NCBI GenBank assembly: GCA_963969495.1
Contig: OZ018324.1
Span: 157,464,172-157,528,171 of the forward strand
DNA from: Ceratothoa steindachneri
Taxonomy: Eukaryota > Arthropoda > Malacostraca > Isopoda > Cymothoidae
Direction of reading: 5' to 3'
Length of the DNA: 64,000 nucleotides
This document shows, piece by piece, positions 1-12,126 of the stretch (positions are counted from its first letter, which is position 1; the number at the start of each line of letters is the position of its first letter). Both the position numbers and the translations under genes were made by a program. The notes beneath the pieces are model-generated. The model did no database searches, was not told the origin of the DNA, and saw only the letters and a program-made list of their open reading frames with translations.

Positions 1-960
1 GTTTGAGTCCAGGATAGTTCGTGTGCCATGATCTAAAATTGAAGCCTCCTTGTTGCATAATTTTGTTTGATTCTAGTTATATTTTTTTGAGGAAGGTAGG
101 ATCAGAGTTCGTAACTCCTAAATTATCAACATAAGACGAATTGCTCAATGTTTTTCTACAAGGATTTGAGGTATAGGAGCTGAGGTGGTAATTAAGGATA
201 TAATTAAGTATAAAGGGTGAGGAATTAAGTTTGAAAACGAGGGAAAAATAGCGATAGGTAACAATTTAACCATTCTTCACCCAGAAAAAAACAGAAACGA
301 TTTCTGTCTTCTATTAATTTTAATTTGATTTGGAGGAATGTCTTTTCGATGTTCGACAGAATGACAAATTAGTTCGAACGAAATCGGCACAAGATGATAA
401 AAAGGGGCGTGAGAAGGTCTATCCCAGAATAGGATGCTTCATTGAGAGATGGAGATCCAAACGTATGTAAGCTGCAGTTGAAGACAACCCTTATTTTAGT
501 GGTGGTTTGGACAGCTGGTTTTATGACGGGTCTATGGGGGATCCAAATATAACGGTCATAATTCTCTGGGGACACATTTATGGGCTCAATTATACCTTCC
601 TCCAACTGACCTTCGAAAATTTCACTATAGGCTTCAGTTATCCCTTTTTGAGCCAAGGACGCTTTGACTTTGTTTAAAATACCGAAAGCTACTTTATAAT
701 TTGAGGAAACCTACGGCAAAATTTCATCGTACCACGGGAGTTCTACTAATACTTCCCACCCCTCTTTTCTATGGAATTATGAAATTGAGGGATTTTAATC
801 GTATCCAAGGATCCCGCACCAACGTCTTTAATGCCGAGAGATTCCAAGCTAAACACATGTTCAAGTACTACGTCTAAATCGGTATCAGACTTCCATAAAG
901 TGAGGGTGGGGGGGGGAATATGAATTAATGTTGACATAGTGGACGATGGAAGCATCCATT
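1..960 (-). pseudogene. BEL/Pao reverse transcriptase, N-terminal part, broken
   Basis: From about 940 downward the minus strand reads a pre-RT block (SLESLGIKDVGA, then SIEKRGGKY and LPWYDEILP near 716-740), then YIWIPHRPVIKP and IRVVFNCS, then SLNEASYSGIDLLTPLF. These are the standard BEL/Pao landmarks (LPW, YxPHHPV, RVVFDCS, SLNDxLxxGPxL). Near position 100 a YVDN-like motif stands where the catalytic YVDD should be, so the polymerase aspartate pair is altered. Stops and frameshifts occur between blocks. The rest of pol lies outside the window. Confidence 0.85.
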
Positions 961-1299
961 TTTAGATCGGTATCGTATAGCCCTACAGCTGGTTTTTATT
1001 TAATCTCCGCTCCGTCATCTTGATTGACCTTGAGGACTGTGTAGTAGGCCCTCGGCAGATTGCTTCCCGAGGCAGAGCTTCCGAGATGAATTTGAATGGC
1101 GAGTTTTATGTAAACTTGAATTTGAGTTTGAAGGGGTTTATTATGACCGTTTGACTCCGTCGGCGGCTCACCTCCCTTTACCTCCAACAGCAGTTGAACT
1201 GTCCCCATCCCTGCCTGGCTAGGGCTGGGGCCTAACACCAGGGGGAGCGTGGCAATCTCTCCCTTTGAGGGGTTTTGAAAAGTTGTCACACTCCCATAT

Positions 1300-1740
1300 A
1301 GGATGAATACAAGCCCACAGGAGAAGAATGCATCCCTATCCCTGCGTCTTATTTTGAAGATCTCTCATAGATTGGATGCAGTCTACCCCTAGCATACAAT
1401 TTAGGCCTACGACGCGATCTTTCACACCGCTCGAGAGGTAAAAGGCTCTGTCTACTAAAGGGGTCTCGGCGATCTTGAGAGTCTGTATATATTCGTCAAG
1501 TCCAGTGATCGAGATGTCCAAGGACAAATTCGGATCAACCAAAATGGAAGCCTGAATAATTTGAGACCCTAAGTAGAAGTCGGCCTCCATTTGCCCCAAA
1601 TGCAGATTTTGTGAGCCGGTGGGCGTGTGAATTGTGTATGAGTATTTCAGAAGCCTGCGTAGTTTAGCACCCAATGAGATAGCCAGAGATTTCGAAATGT
1701 AAGTCCTTTGGGACGCAAAGTCCAGTACGGCCCTGGAAGA
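1300..1740 (-). pseudogene. BEL/Pao aspartic protease (DUF1758-like), broken
   Basis: Read on the minus strand from about 1735, the peptide contains AVLDFASQRTYISKSLA, the retroviral-type aspartic protease active site of BEL/Pao elements (family motif D-x-G/A-S-Q-x-S/T-F/Y-I). It continues as SLGAKLRRLLKYSYTIHTPTG and ends near 1370 with MLGVDCIQSM, resembling the C-terminal L-I-G-x-D of the family. The protease would process the Gag-Pol polyprotein. A frameshift separates it from the reverse transcriptase. Confidence 0.7.
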
Positions 1741-2237
1741 TCGAAACTTTCACCCCAGACCATGGTCAACGGTGAGAGTAGGGAAAAATAAATTTGAGTT
1801 GCTAAAGGAACTCCTACCAGAACCTTCGGCAGGATTTTTTACCAACCCCAACGTCACCACACGGTCCTCTCCTAGTCAGGCGGTTTCATCATGATTTAAA
1901 GTTTGAGGGCAAAGGGCAAAAATACACCTTTAGCATAGCTTAAGCTTGGAACACCTCCGTATCCTAAGAGCCGTAGTGTTGAAAACGGGACACTTCTACA
2001 TTGAATGGGTCCCTGTGCACATTTTACAATATATATTAGGAGCCCTAAGAGCCTTAGGTTGAAGGGTATTTGAATTTGAGTCTTTGCTTGGAGGTTCCGC
2101 CCGGCCAACAGAAATGTTCGTCTTAAGCGTTTGGATGCACAGTTGATCATTAATGGGATTATTATAATTTGAACAGCTCGATTTGATACCATAATTGGGT
2201 TTATTTGAGACAAAAGATTTATTTTTATCTGAGGGAT

Positions 2238-3235
2238 TTACATTTTTGAAATAGTTGCCATTGGCAATTTAATGTGAGGTGCCTTTGAAGGGAGATTAAA
2301 AATATTTTTGACCGGTTCCAATTTTTCGAGGGTCCGAATGGTGGAGGAATAATTGTTAAAAAGGTAAGAGAGAGTAAGATAATTACTCCTTGTAGTCAAT
2401 CTCAGCTCTCTTTTGAAATTTCTAGGCATTTTTCCATAAATGATATGTGATAGAAGTTTATTACCGGCGCCACCTTCTTCAAAGAAATTTACATCGAAAT
2501 TTTTTAGTTCGATGAAAGAAAGCGGGTTTAGTTTAACCAAAAGGACGGTTTAGATAAGTTGGAGTCGTGAAAAGAAGCGGCAGAAATAATTTTAACAAGA
2601 TACTGGTCGACAATTGCAAATTTGTCTAGGAATTCGTCATCCAAAAGTTGAAGAGCGAACTGATAATTTTCGTCCATAGTACCACGATGTTTTATGAGGG
2701 AAAATGCATACTCCCTTAAATAGCCTTTAAGGTGCGCAAATTTTGTCGAATCCGAAATATTTGTTCTAGATCCCACCAAGTTGTGAAACTGCGAAATGAA
2801 ATTGTGGAAGTTTAACTTGTCATGGGTGCCGGAAAGGTTTTCACAAGGAAGAGAGGGCGGGGATGGTTCAGATGTAGCTTTCTCTAGGCAGGCTAGTATT
2901 GCCTTCAGGTCAGAACTAAGGTTGTTGGTAGGGGGAGGTAGTCGTCAGGGGAGGAAAAACTTTTCCTTTCCGTGATAGGGTGTTGATTTGGGAGGTCACA
3001 TTTAACTCAAAATCGACTTGGGAATAAACTTTGTTTCGAGGGAGAGATCGCTATCGCGGTCATGACTTTGGAATGTTTGGGGATTTTCTCGTCTAACTGG
3101 TTTACGGAAGTAAGGAGAATTCTAACGGGGTTCAATCTAATTTGCAAGTCTAACTCAGGGATGGACTCAGACTCTAGTTCGGCGCATATTTTTTCTAATA
3201 GGGAGGGGATGTTCTCACAATCCATTCTGACTAGA
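2238..3235 (-). pseudogene. BEL/Pao gag region (DUF1759-like), broken
   Basis: Three minus-strand segments (3225-3007, 2779-2528, 2540-2238) are pieces of one gag frame separated by frameshifts. The middle piece has the pattern typical of Pao gag: ISDSTKFAHLKGYLREYAFS, then about 20 residues later YQFALQLLDDEFLDK, matching the K-x2-YL-x2-L-x-G-A and Y-x2-A-x2-L-L-x2-x-F spacing of the DUF1759 family. Gag packages the element RNA. The segment near 2010 reads as a degraded Cys-x2-Cys zinc knuckle. No intact protein can be made. Confidence 0.75.
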
Positions 3236-4144
3236 GTTTGAAGATAAAGTGAACAAAATGGATTGAAAGGTGGTGAGGGGAGCGAAAAATTTGAGGTTAA
3301 AAGTTAAGAAAGTAGCAACCATAGGGGGATCTCCATCAGAAACAGACTCAAATTATCGGTTAATTAGGTGAGCAATGAACAAAAAACGGAATAAATTAAG
3401 AAGTCTTTATCTTTTCAACTTTGTTAGTCCCAACGCCTAGCTTGAAAGGCGCGAAACCAACGTATTAGGGTTGTTAACAAAAGGAGGAGTGGCTGAAGGC
3501 CAGGAAAAAGAGAAACCGATAAATAAGAGTAAGGTTTTTTAAAAGATAAAGGTGGTCTTTTCAAGGGAGATTCTCTAAGCGAGGTAAGCTCAGAGAACCC
3601 TAGTTAGTTCACAGTTCAAATGAAACGGGGAAGATATGATAAGAGGGAACACTTGAAGCACTGGGTCCGTTCTCCCGGAATGAGAAATTGTGTACTTATC
3701 TTCAGTATCTTCGGAAGTGAGACTTTACCATCGAAAACCACTGGACCGTACTTTGAAGGAGAGAAAACGGAATGAGTCGAGAACCTTGAAGAGGGTGGTG
3801 TTTACGATGCGAGAACAAGCACAATTGTGTCTGGGACAATCTCGAAAGCGGGAAAGGACCCAGGGTGTGGGGAAGGGAAGCTTCATTTCCCCGTGTCCCA
3901 GTAAGTTTGGGGGCAACAAGGTCATCACACGTGTACGTGTGGGATAGCTCGGCGAATGCATGGTCCATTTTTCTTACAATGTTGTTGCAAAAGACAAGAT
4001 TTATAAATCTATTTTCTGCACGTACCCATCTATGGCACGAGGCCATATCTAAATTCTCGAAAGACCCATTCTAATTGCGGAAAAGGCGCCAATTTTGCGT
4101 CATTCTATCGAACGATTCGTTCTTTGTTGTGGCCGTGTAACCCC
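3236..4144. other. Possible 5' LTR/leader of the BEL element, unresolved
   Basis: By position this should hold the leader and 5' LTR of the minus-strand BEL/Pao copy. It is purine-rich on the plus strand and has overlapping chance frames on both strands at 3690-4046, none of which I recognise. I could not find matching TG...CA ends or a tRNA-complementary primer site. Confidence 0.25.
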
Positions 4145-4325
4145 CGCCCTGAAAAATAAAGCGCAATAGCACCGAGGCCATATCAAGCAGAAATTTTGAA
4201 AGGAGAGATCTGTAAAAGAAGTGGTGAAGATGGAAGAAGTGAAAATATGTGTAAAATATATAGGCGGAGATCCTCCTTCAGGCAGTGGAGTCTGGAGGGC
4301 CCACAAGCCTCGAGATATCACTTGA
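4145..4325 (-). repeat. Dispersed repeat family D1, copy 1
   Basis: Shares its order of blocks with copies at 22.6 and 33.1 kb: an AGCGCAATAGCAxCGAxGCC block, then a GTAAAAGAAGTGGTGAAGATG-type block, GAAGTGAAAATATGTG, TATATAGGCGGAGATCC and a GGAGGGCC end. It is on the minus strand relative to the copy at 23.4 kb. No tRNA-type promoter is seen. The nature of the family is unknown; a SINE tail, LTR piece or non-autonomous DNA element are all possible. Confidence 0.55.
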
Positions 4326-4849
4326 CATCCCCTTGATTGCGCAGAAAAGGAAAAGAAAACAAAAATATAAGGAAAAAGGGCGGGTAGAAGGCAGAGATGT
4401 TAACACCCACCACTTCAACCAGAGCCAAATGGTAGGGATGCCCCCTCTCCCCCGAGATCGATCAAGGATGAATGAACGAAGGATAGTCGGCGACTAGCAT
4501 GCAAAATTAGCGGCCGACCAAGAAAATAGATGAGAAGAGGCTTGGAACAGAAGTCGCCTAAAAAGCGTCAAATGTAAATTTATAAAAGGAATAAAGTCTA
4601 GGCAGTCTCAATCTCTTCAGAGACTACCGGGGTCACTGAGTCCGGGAGGGAGGGCCGTAACAGCTCCCCCCCCGGGTTGATTGATGAATAGTGACGGGTG
4701 AATAAATGAACAAAATGAAACGGAGTGAAAAACTTATAACCGAGAGGGGTGTACGGAAGAGAGGAACCTTCTTACACTCAGGAGTTCAACAAGAACTTTC
4801 TCGAATATATCAGAGCAGTCCAAGTAGTCAACTCTAAGGAATTCCTGAG

Positions 4850-4935
4850 CTCTAAACCTTCCCCATCCGTTTACTTCCCTATCTTCATCACTTTCTTTAT
4901 GAACCTCTCCTGATAAATTTTGGGGGAGATTTTCC
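4850..4935 (+). repeat. Dispersed repeat family D1, fragment
   Basis: Reads CCATCCGTTTACTTCCCTAT then CTTCATCACTTTCTTTATGA and CCTCTCCTGATAAA, the same run as the core of the 23.4 kb copy and the reverse complement of the 33.1 kb copy. Only the core half is present. Confidence 0.4.
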
Positions 4936-5040
4936 CTTGTCGGTTTTCGTCTCTTAGCTGAAGATTTTAATAATTAAATAATAATATGAAAACAATAATG
5001 ATCGCTATAATAATAATTAAAAATAATTATAATGATAATA

Positions 5041-5909
5041 CTAATAATCAGCGGTGAGTTTGGCGCCAAAATAAGAAACAAGGAGAGTGGGTAATCTGTC
5101 TAAGAGGAGGGTGAGTTTGGCCCTAAAGTAAGAAACAAGGAACATGGTTAATCTGTGTAAGCGGCAGAAAGTTTTGTGCCAAGGAAATAATGAGTATGGT
5201 TGATACACGTTAGTGGCGTTAAGATTGGCATAAAGGAAATAAGGAGTATGGTTAATCCACGTGAGTGGTGTTAAGATTGGCAACAAGGAAATAAGGAGAA
5301 TGGGTAATCCGTGTGAGCGGCGGTAAGGTTGGCCCCAGAGAAGCAAGAAGCATGGTTAATCCGTATATGCGGCGGTAAGGTTTGCACAAGGAAACAATGG
5401 ACATGGGTCACCCATGTCAGCGGCAATGAGTTTGGCGCCAAAGAAACAAGGAGCATGGGTAATTTGTGTAAGCGACAGTGTTTTGGGCGCCAAATAGGAA
5501 ACAAAGAGCAGTGGTAACCCGTGTAATCGGTGGTAAGGTTAGCACCAAATAAGAAACAAGGATCATGGGTAATCCTTGTAAGTGTCGGTAATGTTGATGC
5601 CAAGGAAACAAGGAGCATGGGTTCCGTGTAAAGTAGAGGTAAGGTTAGCGTCAAGGAAAAAAGGAGCGTGGTTAATTAGTGTAAGCGGCAGTGAGTTTGG
5701 CACCAAATAAGAAGCAAGGGTCTTGGGTAATCCGCGTAAGTGGCAGTAAGGTTGGTGTCAAAATAAAAAAAAAACAGGGAGAATGGTTAATCCGTGCAGC
5801 GGCGATGAGTTTGGCGCCAAAATAATAAACAAGGAGCATGTATAATTCGTGTAAGCGGCGGAGAATTTGACGCTAAATAAGAAACAAGGAGCATAGTTAA
5901 TCCGTGTCT
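5041..5909. repeat. Minisatellite, unit about 57 bp, about 15 copies
   Basis: The unit is roughly AAGAAACAAGGAGCATGGGT then AATCCGTGTAAGCGGC, then GGTAAGGTTTGGCGCCAAAT. Copies are diverged by substitutions and small indels, so the open frames on both strands in this stretch (such as 5271-5654 minus) are by-products of the repeat and not genes. Three copies contain the perfect palindrome TTTGGCGCCAAA (5059-5070, 5431-5442, 5810-5821); others carry one- or two-base variants of it. Confidence 0.9.
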
Positions 5910-7390
5910 TTGGGAAAATCCAGATCGAATCCAAAAGAAAAAAAAGATTAAATTTAATGAGCCCTTTTTCTCAGGAAATAAGGCATGACAGATTTATAAA
6001 TCAGCATGCGGGATTGGGTTTTCCGTTGAACTGCAGCTTCTTCTTCTCTTTTTTTGCTCATACAGAAGCTCGACGCTGAGTGGAAGACCTACATTGAGTC
6101 TTATAGAAACGTGAGGTAGTCGAGAAGAAAGAAAAGTAACGCAAGATATCCAAGTTATACTTTTTACCCAGACAGATAGTTTATGAGGTTTTAAACACGC
6201 CCCATTTCCGGGTTCCGGGGGATTAAACGCTGGTTTCTTGATTAGCTTTATTCTGCATCTAACTCGCACTAAAAGTGAATTTTAAACGATGGAGCCCATA
6301 CCAGCACCAACAACCAGAGGAGGAAGGAAGTTTGGTTTGGGTGCCTTAGCTACTAGTAGTAAAGGACGGATTATCAATCAAAGAAGTTATTTGAGGGGAA
6401 GCAATTAATAATTCACATCCACTTGATGTTGGATGAAATCTCTCTTTGAAAAGAGTAGAGATAAGTTAAAGAAAGAATTCGACAGTCGGTAGAAATGCAT
6501 CGACTAATGTATAAAAAATGCACTATTGAGGATGTGCCTGATGCTGCCGAAGCTCTTTTAAGAATGAAATCCTAGGACAAAGGATGCTCCGAGAGCGAAC
6601 GGCACCAGACGAAAACCTTTTGACAAATGATTTAAAAAAAATATTAATTAGAGAAGAGTTTGTGATCCATGGGAATGAAAATATACTCATTCCTCAACGC
6701 CTCAAAACTTACAGCTTCTCCATACCAAAAGTCGTGGGTTGTATGATAGAGCATTTTATTCTGTGCCATATTGCTTTCGATTATATACAGTGTATGTTAT
6801 GAGTGAAAAGAACCGTGCGATTCCTTGATATATTGTATCACAAGGAAAAGCACGAGTAACTATGACTCGATTTTTAGCAACCTTAAGCAATTGTGATCAG
6901 ATCTAAATCCTATTTCGAGCACCATAACTTGTTTCTTAAAAACAAGCTTTATCATTTGTGTTGATAAGTGATGATTTTAAAAGATTCAAAGGTCCTATTC
7001 ATGTTGAATTTTGAAGTAACATGGATTGCACTCGTACGACAGGAAATAAGATGAACACCAAAATTTGAATTTAAGTTGAAGAGAAGCGCACAAGGTCTTC
7101 CACTAATAACAAAAACTCCTTTGAAGGATAGCAAGGAGGGTTTGAGCAGAGGAAGGGAGTAGACCACATTACGGTCTATCGTCTCGTTTCAAAACTAAGA
7201 GATGAGCAGTCGTATCGAAGGGAGTTGGCCAGGTAGCAGCAGGATTGGTAATGAGACTCTAGCGGGTGGCAGTGCCACTCCGAGAGCAGCAGCTTGGCTT
7301 GAGCCTTCGTATGGACCAAAAGCAAGGCTTAAATTCTTACAATTTTCCCAATGGACATTGGAATAGAAAAAGATCAAGGCGAGCAAATAA
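5910..7390. other. Unassigned sequence
   Basis: No recognisable coding, RNA or repeat feature. The short open frames here have no family resemblance I can name and no splice-site context. Confidence 0.5.
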
Positions 7391-7392
7391 GG

Positions 7393-7467
7393 GCAAAATC
7401 GAATTCGGGATCTCCTGATTGCTGGGTCAGGTGCTCTACCATTAAAGTACCAGACAGTAACTCGAAC
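7393..7467 (-). repeat. tRNA-like / SINE-head relic
   Basis: On the minus strand: TACTTTAATGGTAGAGCACC, then TGACCCAGCAATCAGGAGAT, then CCCGAATTCGATTTTG. This resembles a tRNA with an A-box-like TGGTAGAGCACC and a decayed B box (GAATTCGAT in place of GGTTCGAAT). The acceptor stem does not close, so it is not a working tRNA. A tRNA pseudogene or SINE head are equally possible. Confidence 0.4.
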
Positions 7468-7859
7468 TTACCCAAAGCGTCACCCTATCGAACCCAGTAT
7501 CCCTTCAGGCTAGGAACCTCCAAGGGATTTTTTGTACCATATCTCTTACCCGCTCATAATTTAGAGGCTCACTCTCCATTTGTGCCTTTCAAAAACATTT
7601 TGCGGGAAGACAGGAAGATGCAAAACCTTGCCCGCGTTTGTCCTTCTGTCTTCATTTGTCCCTCTCTCTTGCCAAAAGAAAATCGTTTCTTTTCTCATGT
7701 ACTCATTCACGTCAAATGTCTCTTTCTCTTCTACTATATTATAATACAAGATCTCTGCTTCTTTCATTCTGTCTCCCAAAAGGTCTTTTGAAAGGCAGAA
7801 ATTAAATATAGCGAAAGCCCTGTGGAAGTTATTACCACCCACAGAACTTGAATTTAATC

Positions 7860-7864
<5 letters not shown>

Positions 7865-7921
<57 letters not shown>

Positions 7922-7941
7922 GTGTGTGTGTGTGTGTGTGT
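7865..7941. repeat. (TA)n followed by (TG)n microsatellite
   Basis: About 54 bases of pure TA alternation to 7918, then about 22 bases of TG alternation. This is a compound dinucleotide tract, one of nine long TA tracts in the window. Confidence 0.97.
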
Positions 7942-9436
7942 TTGCGTTTTTTTTACAATAAAATGAATATTAGTAATTTATCTAAGTACTCGTAACGCGA
8001 GGAGTCAGCGGTTCTAATCTATTCCCCGTTTTAATTTATATATTTTTCCCTCTTCTTTTCTCCTCTCTCTATTTAGATGGTTACAGTCGATGTGTCCAGC
8101 CTCGATGTCTTCCTTTCCTCCCGGCAGATGAAGCTTTCTAAGAGGCAAGTCAGAGGTTCGGATCGGAGCCGGTGTTTATTTTGTAAGGGGAGGAGGACGG
8201 CTCGAAGGTCCTCTTCTTCTCATTCCCCTGCCCACGATCGGAGGAGGACGGAAGAGGAGGATTCGTGCGGCCGACTTGTTCCTGGACAAACTTCCCACAC
8301 TTCTGAACTTCGGCTCAAGTGAACCGAGGGGGAAGTGCTTGGTAAGAAGTCCGGAGCAAGGTTTCATAGACGGTTTATAGTAGAAGATGGAAAAATGGAA
8401 AAAAATAAAAGAGATAAAGTTTAGTGAGGTGGCAGAATGAGCAACTTGGGTAGTCTTAGGTGGAAAAAGAATACCCAAGCCCAAAGAACAAGGGAGACAT
8501 GCTGATTAATGTGGATTCCGAACCACCATACTGCATTTACTCTTCATTCATCCTTCCTTTTTCAATCTAAGAGTCACTAAGTTACTCTGGCTGAAAACTA
8601 TCGGGAGATCGACTATTCTCTTGCACCTATTTGTTTTTGTTTTTACCTGCAGCGAAGCGCCAGGTCTAGGTGCCGCTTTTTTCCAAAAGGAGTATAATTC
8701 AATTGTACCCATTCAGAGCCATGAAATGACCCATATTACCATGGGACATATGGTTATTCACCCTGGAGATTTCAAATCTACCATAAGATTTGGCGCTGGG
8801 TGGCGCCATCTAGTGGCAGAAGCCTCATTTAGCCATTCAAAGGCACTTGTAAGTGATTTGAACCATGGGAAACCATCGATGCAATAACCATTTATCATCT
8901 TATCACAAAACGCCGCAGGTCATTGGACGGACTTTCCCTCTTGTTCTTATCTTTATCTAGTGACATTTATGCCTTTAGATGATTTTTATATGCTTTGTAT
9001 ATCATGATTATTTTATTTATATTTTATTAATTTGGTTATTTTATCGGTTGTTTATTTGATTGTCATTTTCTGATTCGGTTGTCTTGTTTGTGTGTCGTTC
9101 ATGTTCGGTTCTCATAAATTGGTTCTCGTTATGCATTGGTTATTCTCGTAAATTATTCTTCTCAGTCTGATGTTGTTGTCGTTTTCGGTATTCTTTCTAC
9201 GTTCTTTTCGGTCCATTTTCATGTTCCGTTTGCTTCTCTTTCTGAATTCATCACGTATATATGGGCTCTTCTCTCATCATCCGATGTCTTGAGCTTTGGA
9301 AATGAAGTTGAGTGCGTTGATCGGTTCTACAAAACCTTGCGGGAGATTATTGATTTTTTCACACATATCTCTTGCCCTCTTTCTGTAAACCTTATTAATT
9401 TGGGGTAAATTGGCCTCCACATGTTGGTCGTGCATT
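7942..9436. other. Unassigned sequence
   Basis: Contains open frames at 8077-8322 (plus, Arg/Ser-rich, with an imperfect GGAGGACGG duplication at 8190-8250), 8176-8484 (minus) and 8621-8887 (plus). I recognise none. The stretch 8792-8815 has TTTGGCGCTGGGTGGCGCCA, a GGCGC-rich near-palindrome followed by TCTAGTGGCAG. No splice or domain evidence for a gene. Confidence 0.45.
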
Positions 9437-9437
9437 T

Positions 9438-9955
9438 TTCGCATTTCCCTCTTCTTGCTGTTCCCTAGCAATCTTTCGCATTTCTCTCTTCTTGGTTTTC
9501 CTTAGCAATCTTTCGCATTTCTCTCTTCTTGGTGTTCCTTAGCAATCTTTCGCATTTCTCTCTTCTCGGTGTTCCTTAGCAATCTTTCGCATTTCTCTCT
9601 TCTTGGTGTTCCTTAGCAATCTTTTTCATTTCTCTCTTCTTGGTGTTCCTTAGCAATTTTTCGCATTTCTCTCTTCTTGGTGTTCCTTAGAAATCTTTCT
9701 CATTTCTCTCTTCTTGGTGTTCCTTAGCAATCTTTCGCATTTCTCTCTTCTTGGTGTTCCTTAGCAATCTTTTTCATTTCTCTCTTCTTGGTGTTCCTTA
9801 GAAATCTTTCTCATTTCTCTCTTCTCGGTGTTCCTTAGCAATCTTTCGCATTTCTCTCTTCTTGGTGTTCCTTAGCAACCTTTCTCATTTCTCTCTTCTT
9901 GGTGTTCCTTAGAATCTTTCTCATTTCTCTCTTCTTGGTGTTCCTTAGCAATCTT
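9438..9955. repeat. Minisatellite, unit 37 bp, about 14 copies
   Basis: The unit is TTGGTGTTCCTTAGCAATCT followed by TTCGCATTTCTCTCTTC. Copies differ mainly at one site (TTCGCA, TTTTCA, TTCTCA), and one unit is 36 bp. Because 37 is one more than a multiple of three, all reading frames rotate through the array; the minus-strand frame 9835-10029 with repeated RNTKKREMRK is a product of this and not a gene. Confidence 0.95.
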
Positions 9956-10350
9956 AGAGCCTTATTCTGTAATCGTCGCATATCCTTTTCCTTGTGTGAG
10001 ACATTATATGCACCGGTATTGTTCTTCATCTAGAATATAATATTCTTAATGCTGGGATTGTTCTTTGAATCCATTCTCCTTGGTGAATCTTGTAGCCTTT
10101 GATGTTTTATATCTTTTTCGTGCGTTCTTTTTTTTCTCTTTCTCTATTTCTTTCTCTCACTCTATTTAATTAAACCGTAGAAAAGTATCAAATATTGAAG
10201 AAAAAACTGAAATCGTCAGTGAATTGCTTTCTTAATAAAAATGGCTCTCAATCTTTGAATATTTATCAGCCTTTTGTTTTATATTAATAAATTAAACTAT
10301 TTTAATTATCTAATAGATTATATTTTTGATATTATTTATGGAGTAATTAC

Positions 10351-10354
<4 letters not shown>

Positions 10355-10399
<45 letters not shown>
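10355..10399. repeat. (TA)n microsatellite
   Basis: About 45 bases of TA alternation in an AT-rich flank. The plus-strand frame running through it (IYIYIY) is an artefact. Confidence 0.95.
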
Positions 10400-10403
<4 letters not shown>

Positions 10404-12126
10404 ACTGTCTCATTTTATATATTTTATTTGTACACGGCGCGCTTTTGGGAAGGGAGCTTCGGTACTGTAAAGCATGAAAGGAAATAAGAAAAGAGGAGAA
10501 AATTCATTGGGAAGAAGAAAAGAGGAGAAATATCATTGGGAGGATAAGTAAGTCTCTAGTGAATAGATAAGTTTTCCTACACTCCTGCTTGACAACAGAA
10601 AGGATAGAGTGGGTGGAAGTTAAGCAGGTGGGCTATTTCAATATTGGAAATAAACGAAGAAAGCGCTGTTGCCCTTGAAACGAAGAGGGGATAAGGAGGA
10701 AGGAGGAATGGTGGAAAGGAAGAGGCGCAGTAGTAGGTCAAGTCATAAAGAACATTAGAGAGGGCAAGAAATGAAGATATTGAAGGTAATGAGTAGAATT
10801 CTGAAATTAACAAGGAAGCGTACAAGCAAACAGTGAAGATCGCGTAGTAATAACCCTGAAAAGAAATGATTGTCTATCAGCTTTTTATATTTTTTTTATT
10901 CGGTGAAATGTCTGTCGATTAAATCTGTTTAGTCAAATCCTGATTCAGTGAAATGTCCTTCGGTGATATGTCCGTCAGCCAACAGCTCTCTCACCACTTG
11001 TACGACTTTTCGTATCCCCTTTTTGACAGACCTCAAAGACAACGAGTTCTAAGACTCCCTAATTTCACTGTCCAGAAGCTTTTTGCTGAACCCAGTCCCT
11101 CCCGTGTCCCTACTCCCACTGAGCATGTCTCAACTACTTATCTGCTCAGGTGGACACGCGTGAAACCGGGGAACATTCAGTCCTCACAACCCAGCCTTAT
11201 TCATGCAAGGACATATCATCAAGCATAGCTCTCATCGCGTGAGGAAAATTACACTCATGAGCACACGAAGCTCTCTCACCACAGTCATTTTTTAACGCTC
11301 ATAACCATATTTTGAGCTTCGAATTTCCTCTGAGTCACTTTCTTCACGTTTCAGGGGGATTTTTATGCTTTAGGGGGATATTGGTGCTGAATGCCATAAT
11401 TTATAAATGTTTGTTGCCCGTCGAGTTTCGAGAATACTAACGTATTGAGGTCAAAGAATGGAACAAAAATCTATTCTTTGTTAATTAACTCGTGTTTAGG
11501 AATATAAAATACCTAGTCCTAACGCAACATTGAGGGTTGTAAGGATTTAACTAATATTTCTTAGGTTTCAGCTTAAATTTATAACTATTGTATATTCAAT
11601 ATCGTTCTAAATAAGTAATATAAAGAAAATAAAAGAACTTACAGAATCAGAAATTAAACTTTTCTATAGCTAAGGGTTATCGAGAGTAGAAATTGATAAA
11701 AGAATAAAATATTCAAGATATGGTGCCCAAACCACTATAAAAAGTTATCAAGAGCCCAAAGGCTTGTGTCGAAGTATGGCCAAGTGTACGGGAATATGCG
11801 CACACAGGCTCTAAGTCAGGCCAAGCAAGGAGACAACTGTTATTGTTCTAGGAGTGCGAGTTGAATATATAGCGGCAGCTGCATGACCAAAGAATATACC
11901 AAACACAATGACAAAAATAGATTTTAATACACACTAAATGAAAGGCACAACAATAAATGTGTAAATATATGGGTACATGAATAAGACGGAATTAGGTTCC
12001 GAATACTAATTAGATAACCATGGTTATTGAATAGTTATAATGGGAGATTTAGGGTAGTGAGTGATTTAGTTCCTTTGAACCTCGAGAGTAAAGCGGGGCA
12101 AACTTTGGAGAGGTCTCGGTAGCCAC
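10400..12126. other. Unassigned sequence
   Basis: Contains a short doubled motif near 10490-10545 (AAGAGGAGAAAxTTCATTGG-type) and three near copies of GTGAAATGTCxxTCGxT at 10902-10975. The plus-strand frame 10953-11228 starts inside the latter. No recognised protein or RNA. Confidence 0.45.

Larger units (their letters stand above)
1..3235 (-). mobile_element. BEL/Pao LTR retrotransposon, degenerate, runs off the left edge
   Basis: On the minus strand the BEL/Pao order is readable: gag (about 3235-2240), a Cys/His zinc-knuckle-like stretch (about 2040-1890), an aspartic protease (about 1740-1340), then the start of the reverse transcriptase (about 955 to position 1). The frame changes several times and there are stops, so this is a dead copy. 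Reverse transcriptase would copy the element RNA in a cytoplasmic capsid formed by gag; RNase H and integrase would lie left of the window. I did not find a convincing LTR or primer binding site in 3.2-4.1 kb, where the 5' LTR should be. The family call is firm from the combined motifs; the copy boundaries are not. Confidence 0.85.

Noticed and set aside
5271..5654. 127-codon minus-strand frame
   Set aside because: It lies wholly in the 57-bp minisatellite and repeats with it.
7393..7467. Functional tRNA gene
   Set aside because: B box is mutated and the acceptor stem does not pair.
5041..9955. CRISPR array
   Set aside because: Repeats are contiguous minisatellites without unique spacers, in an animal genome.
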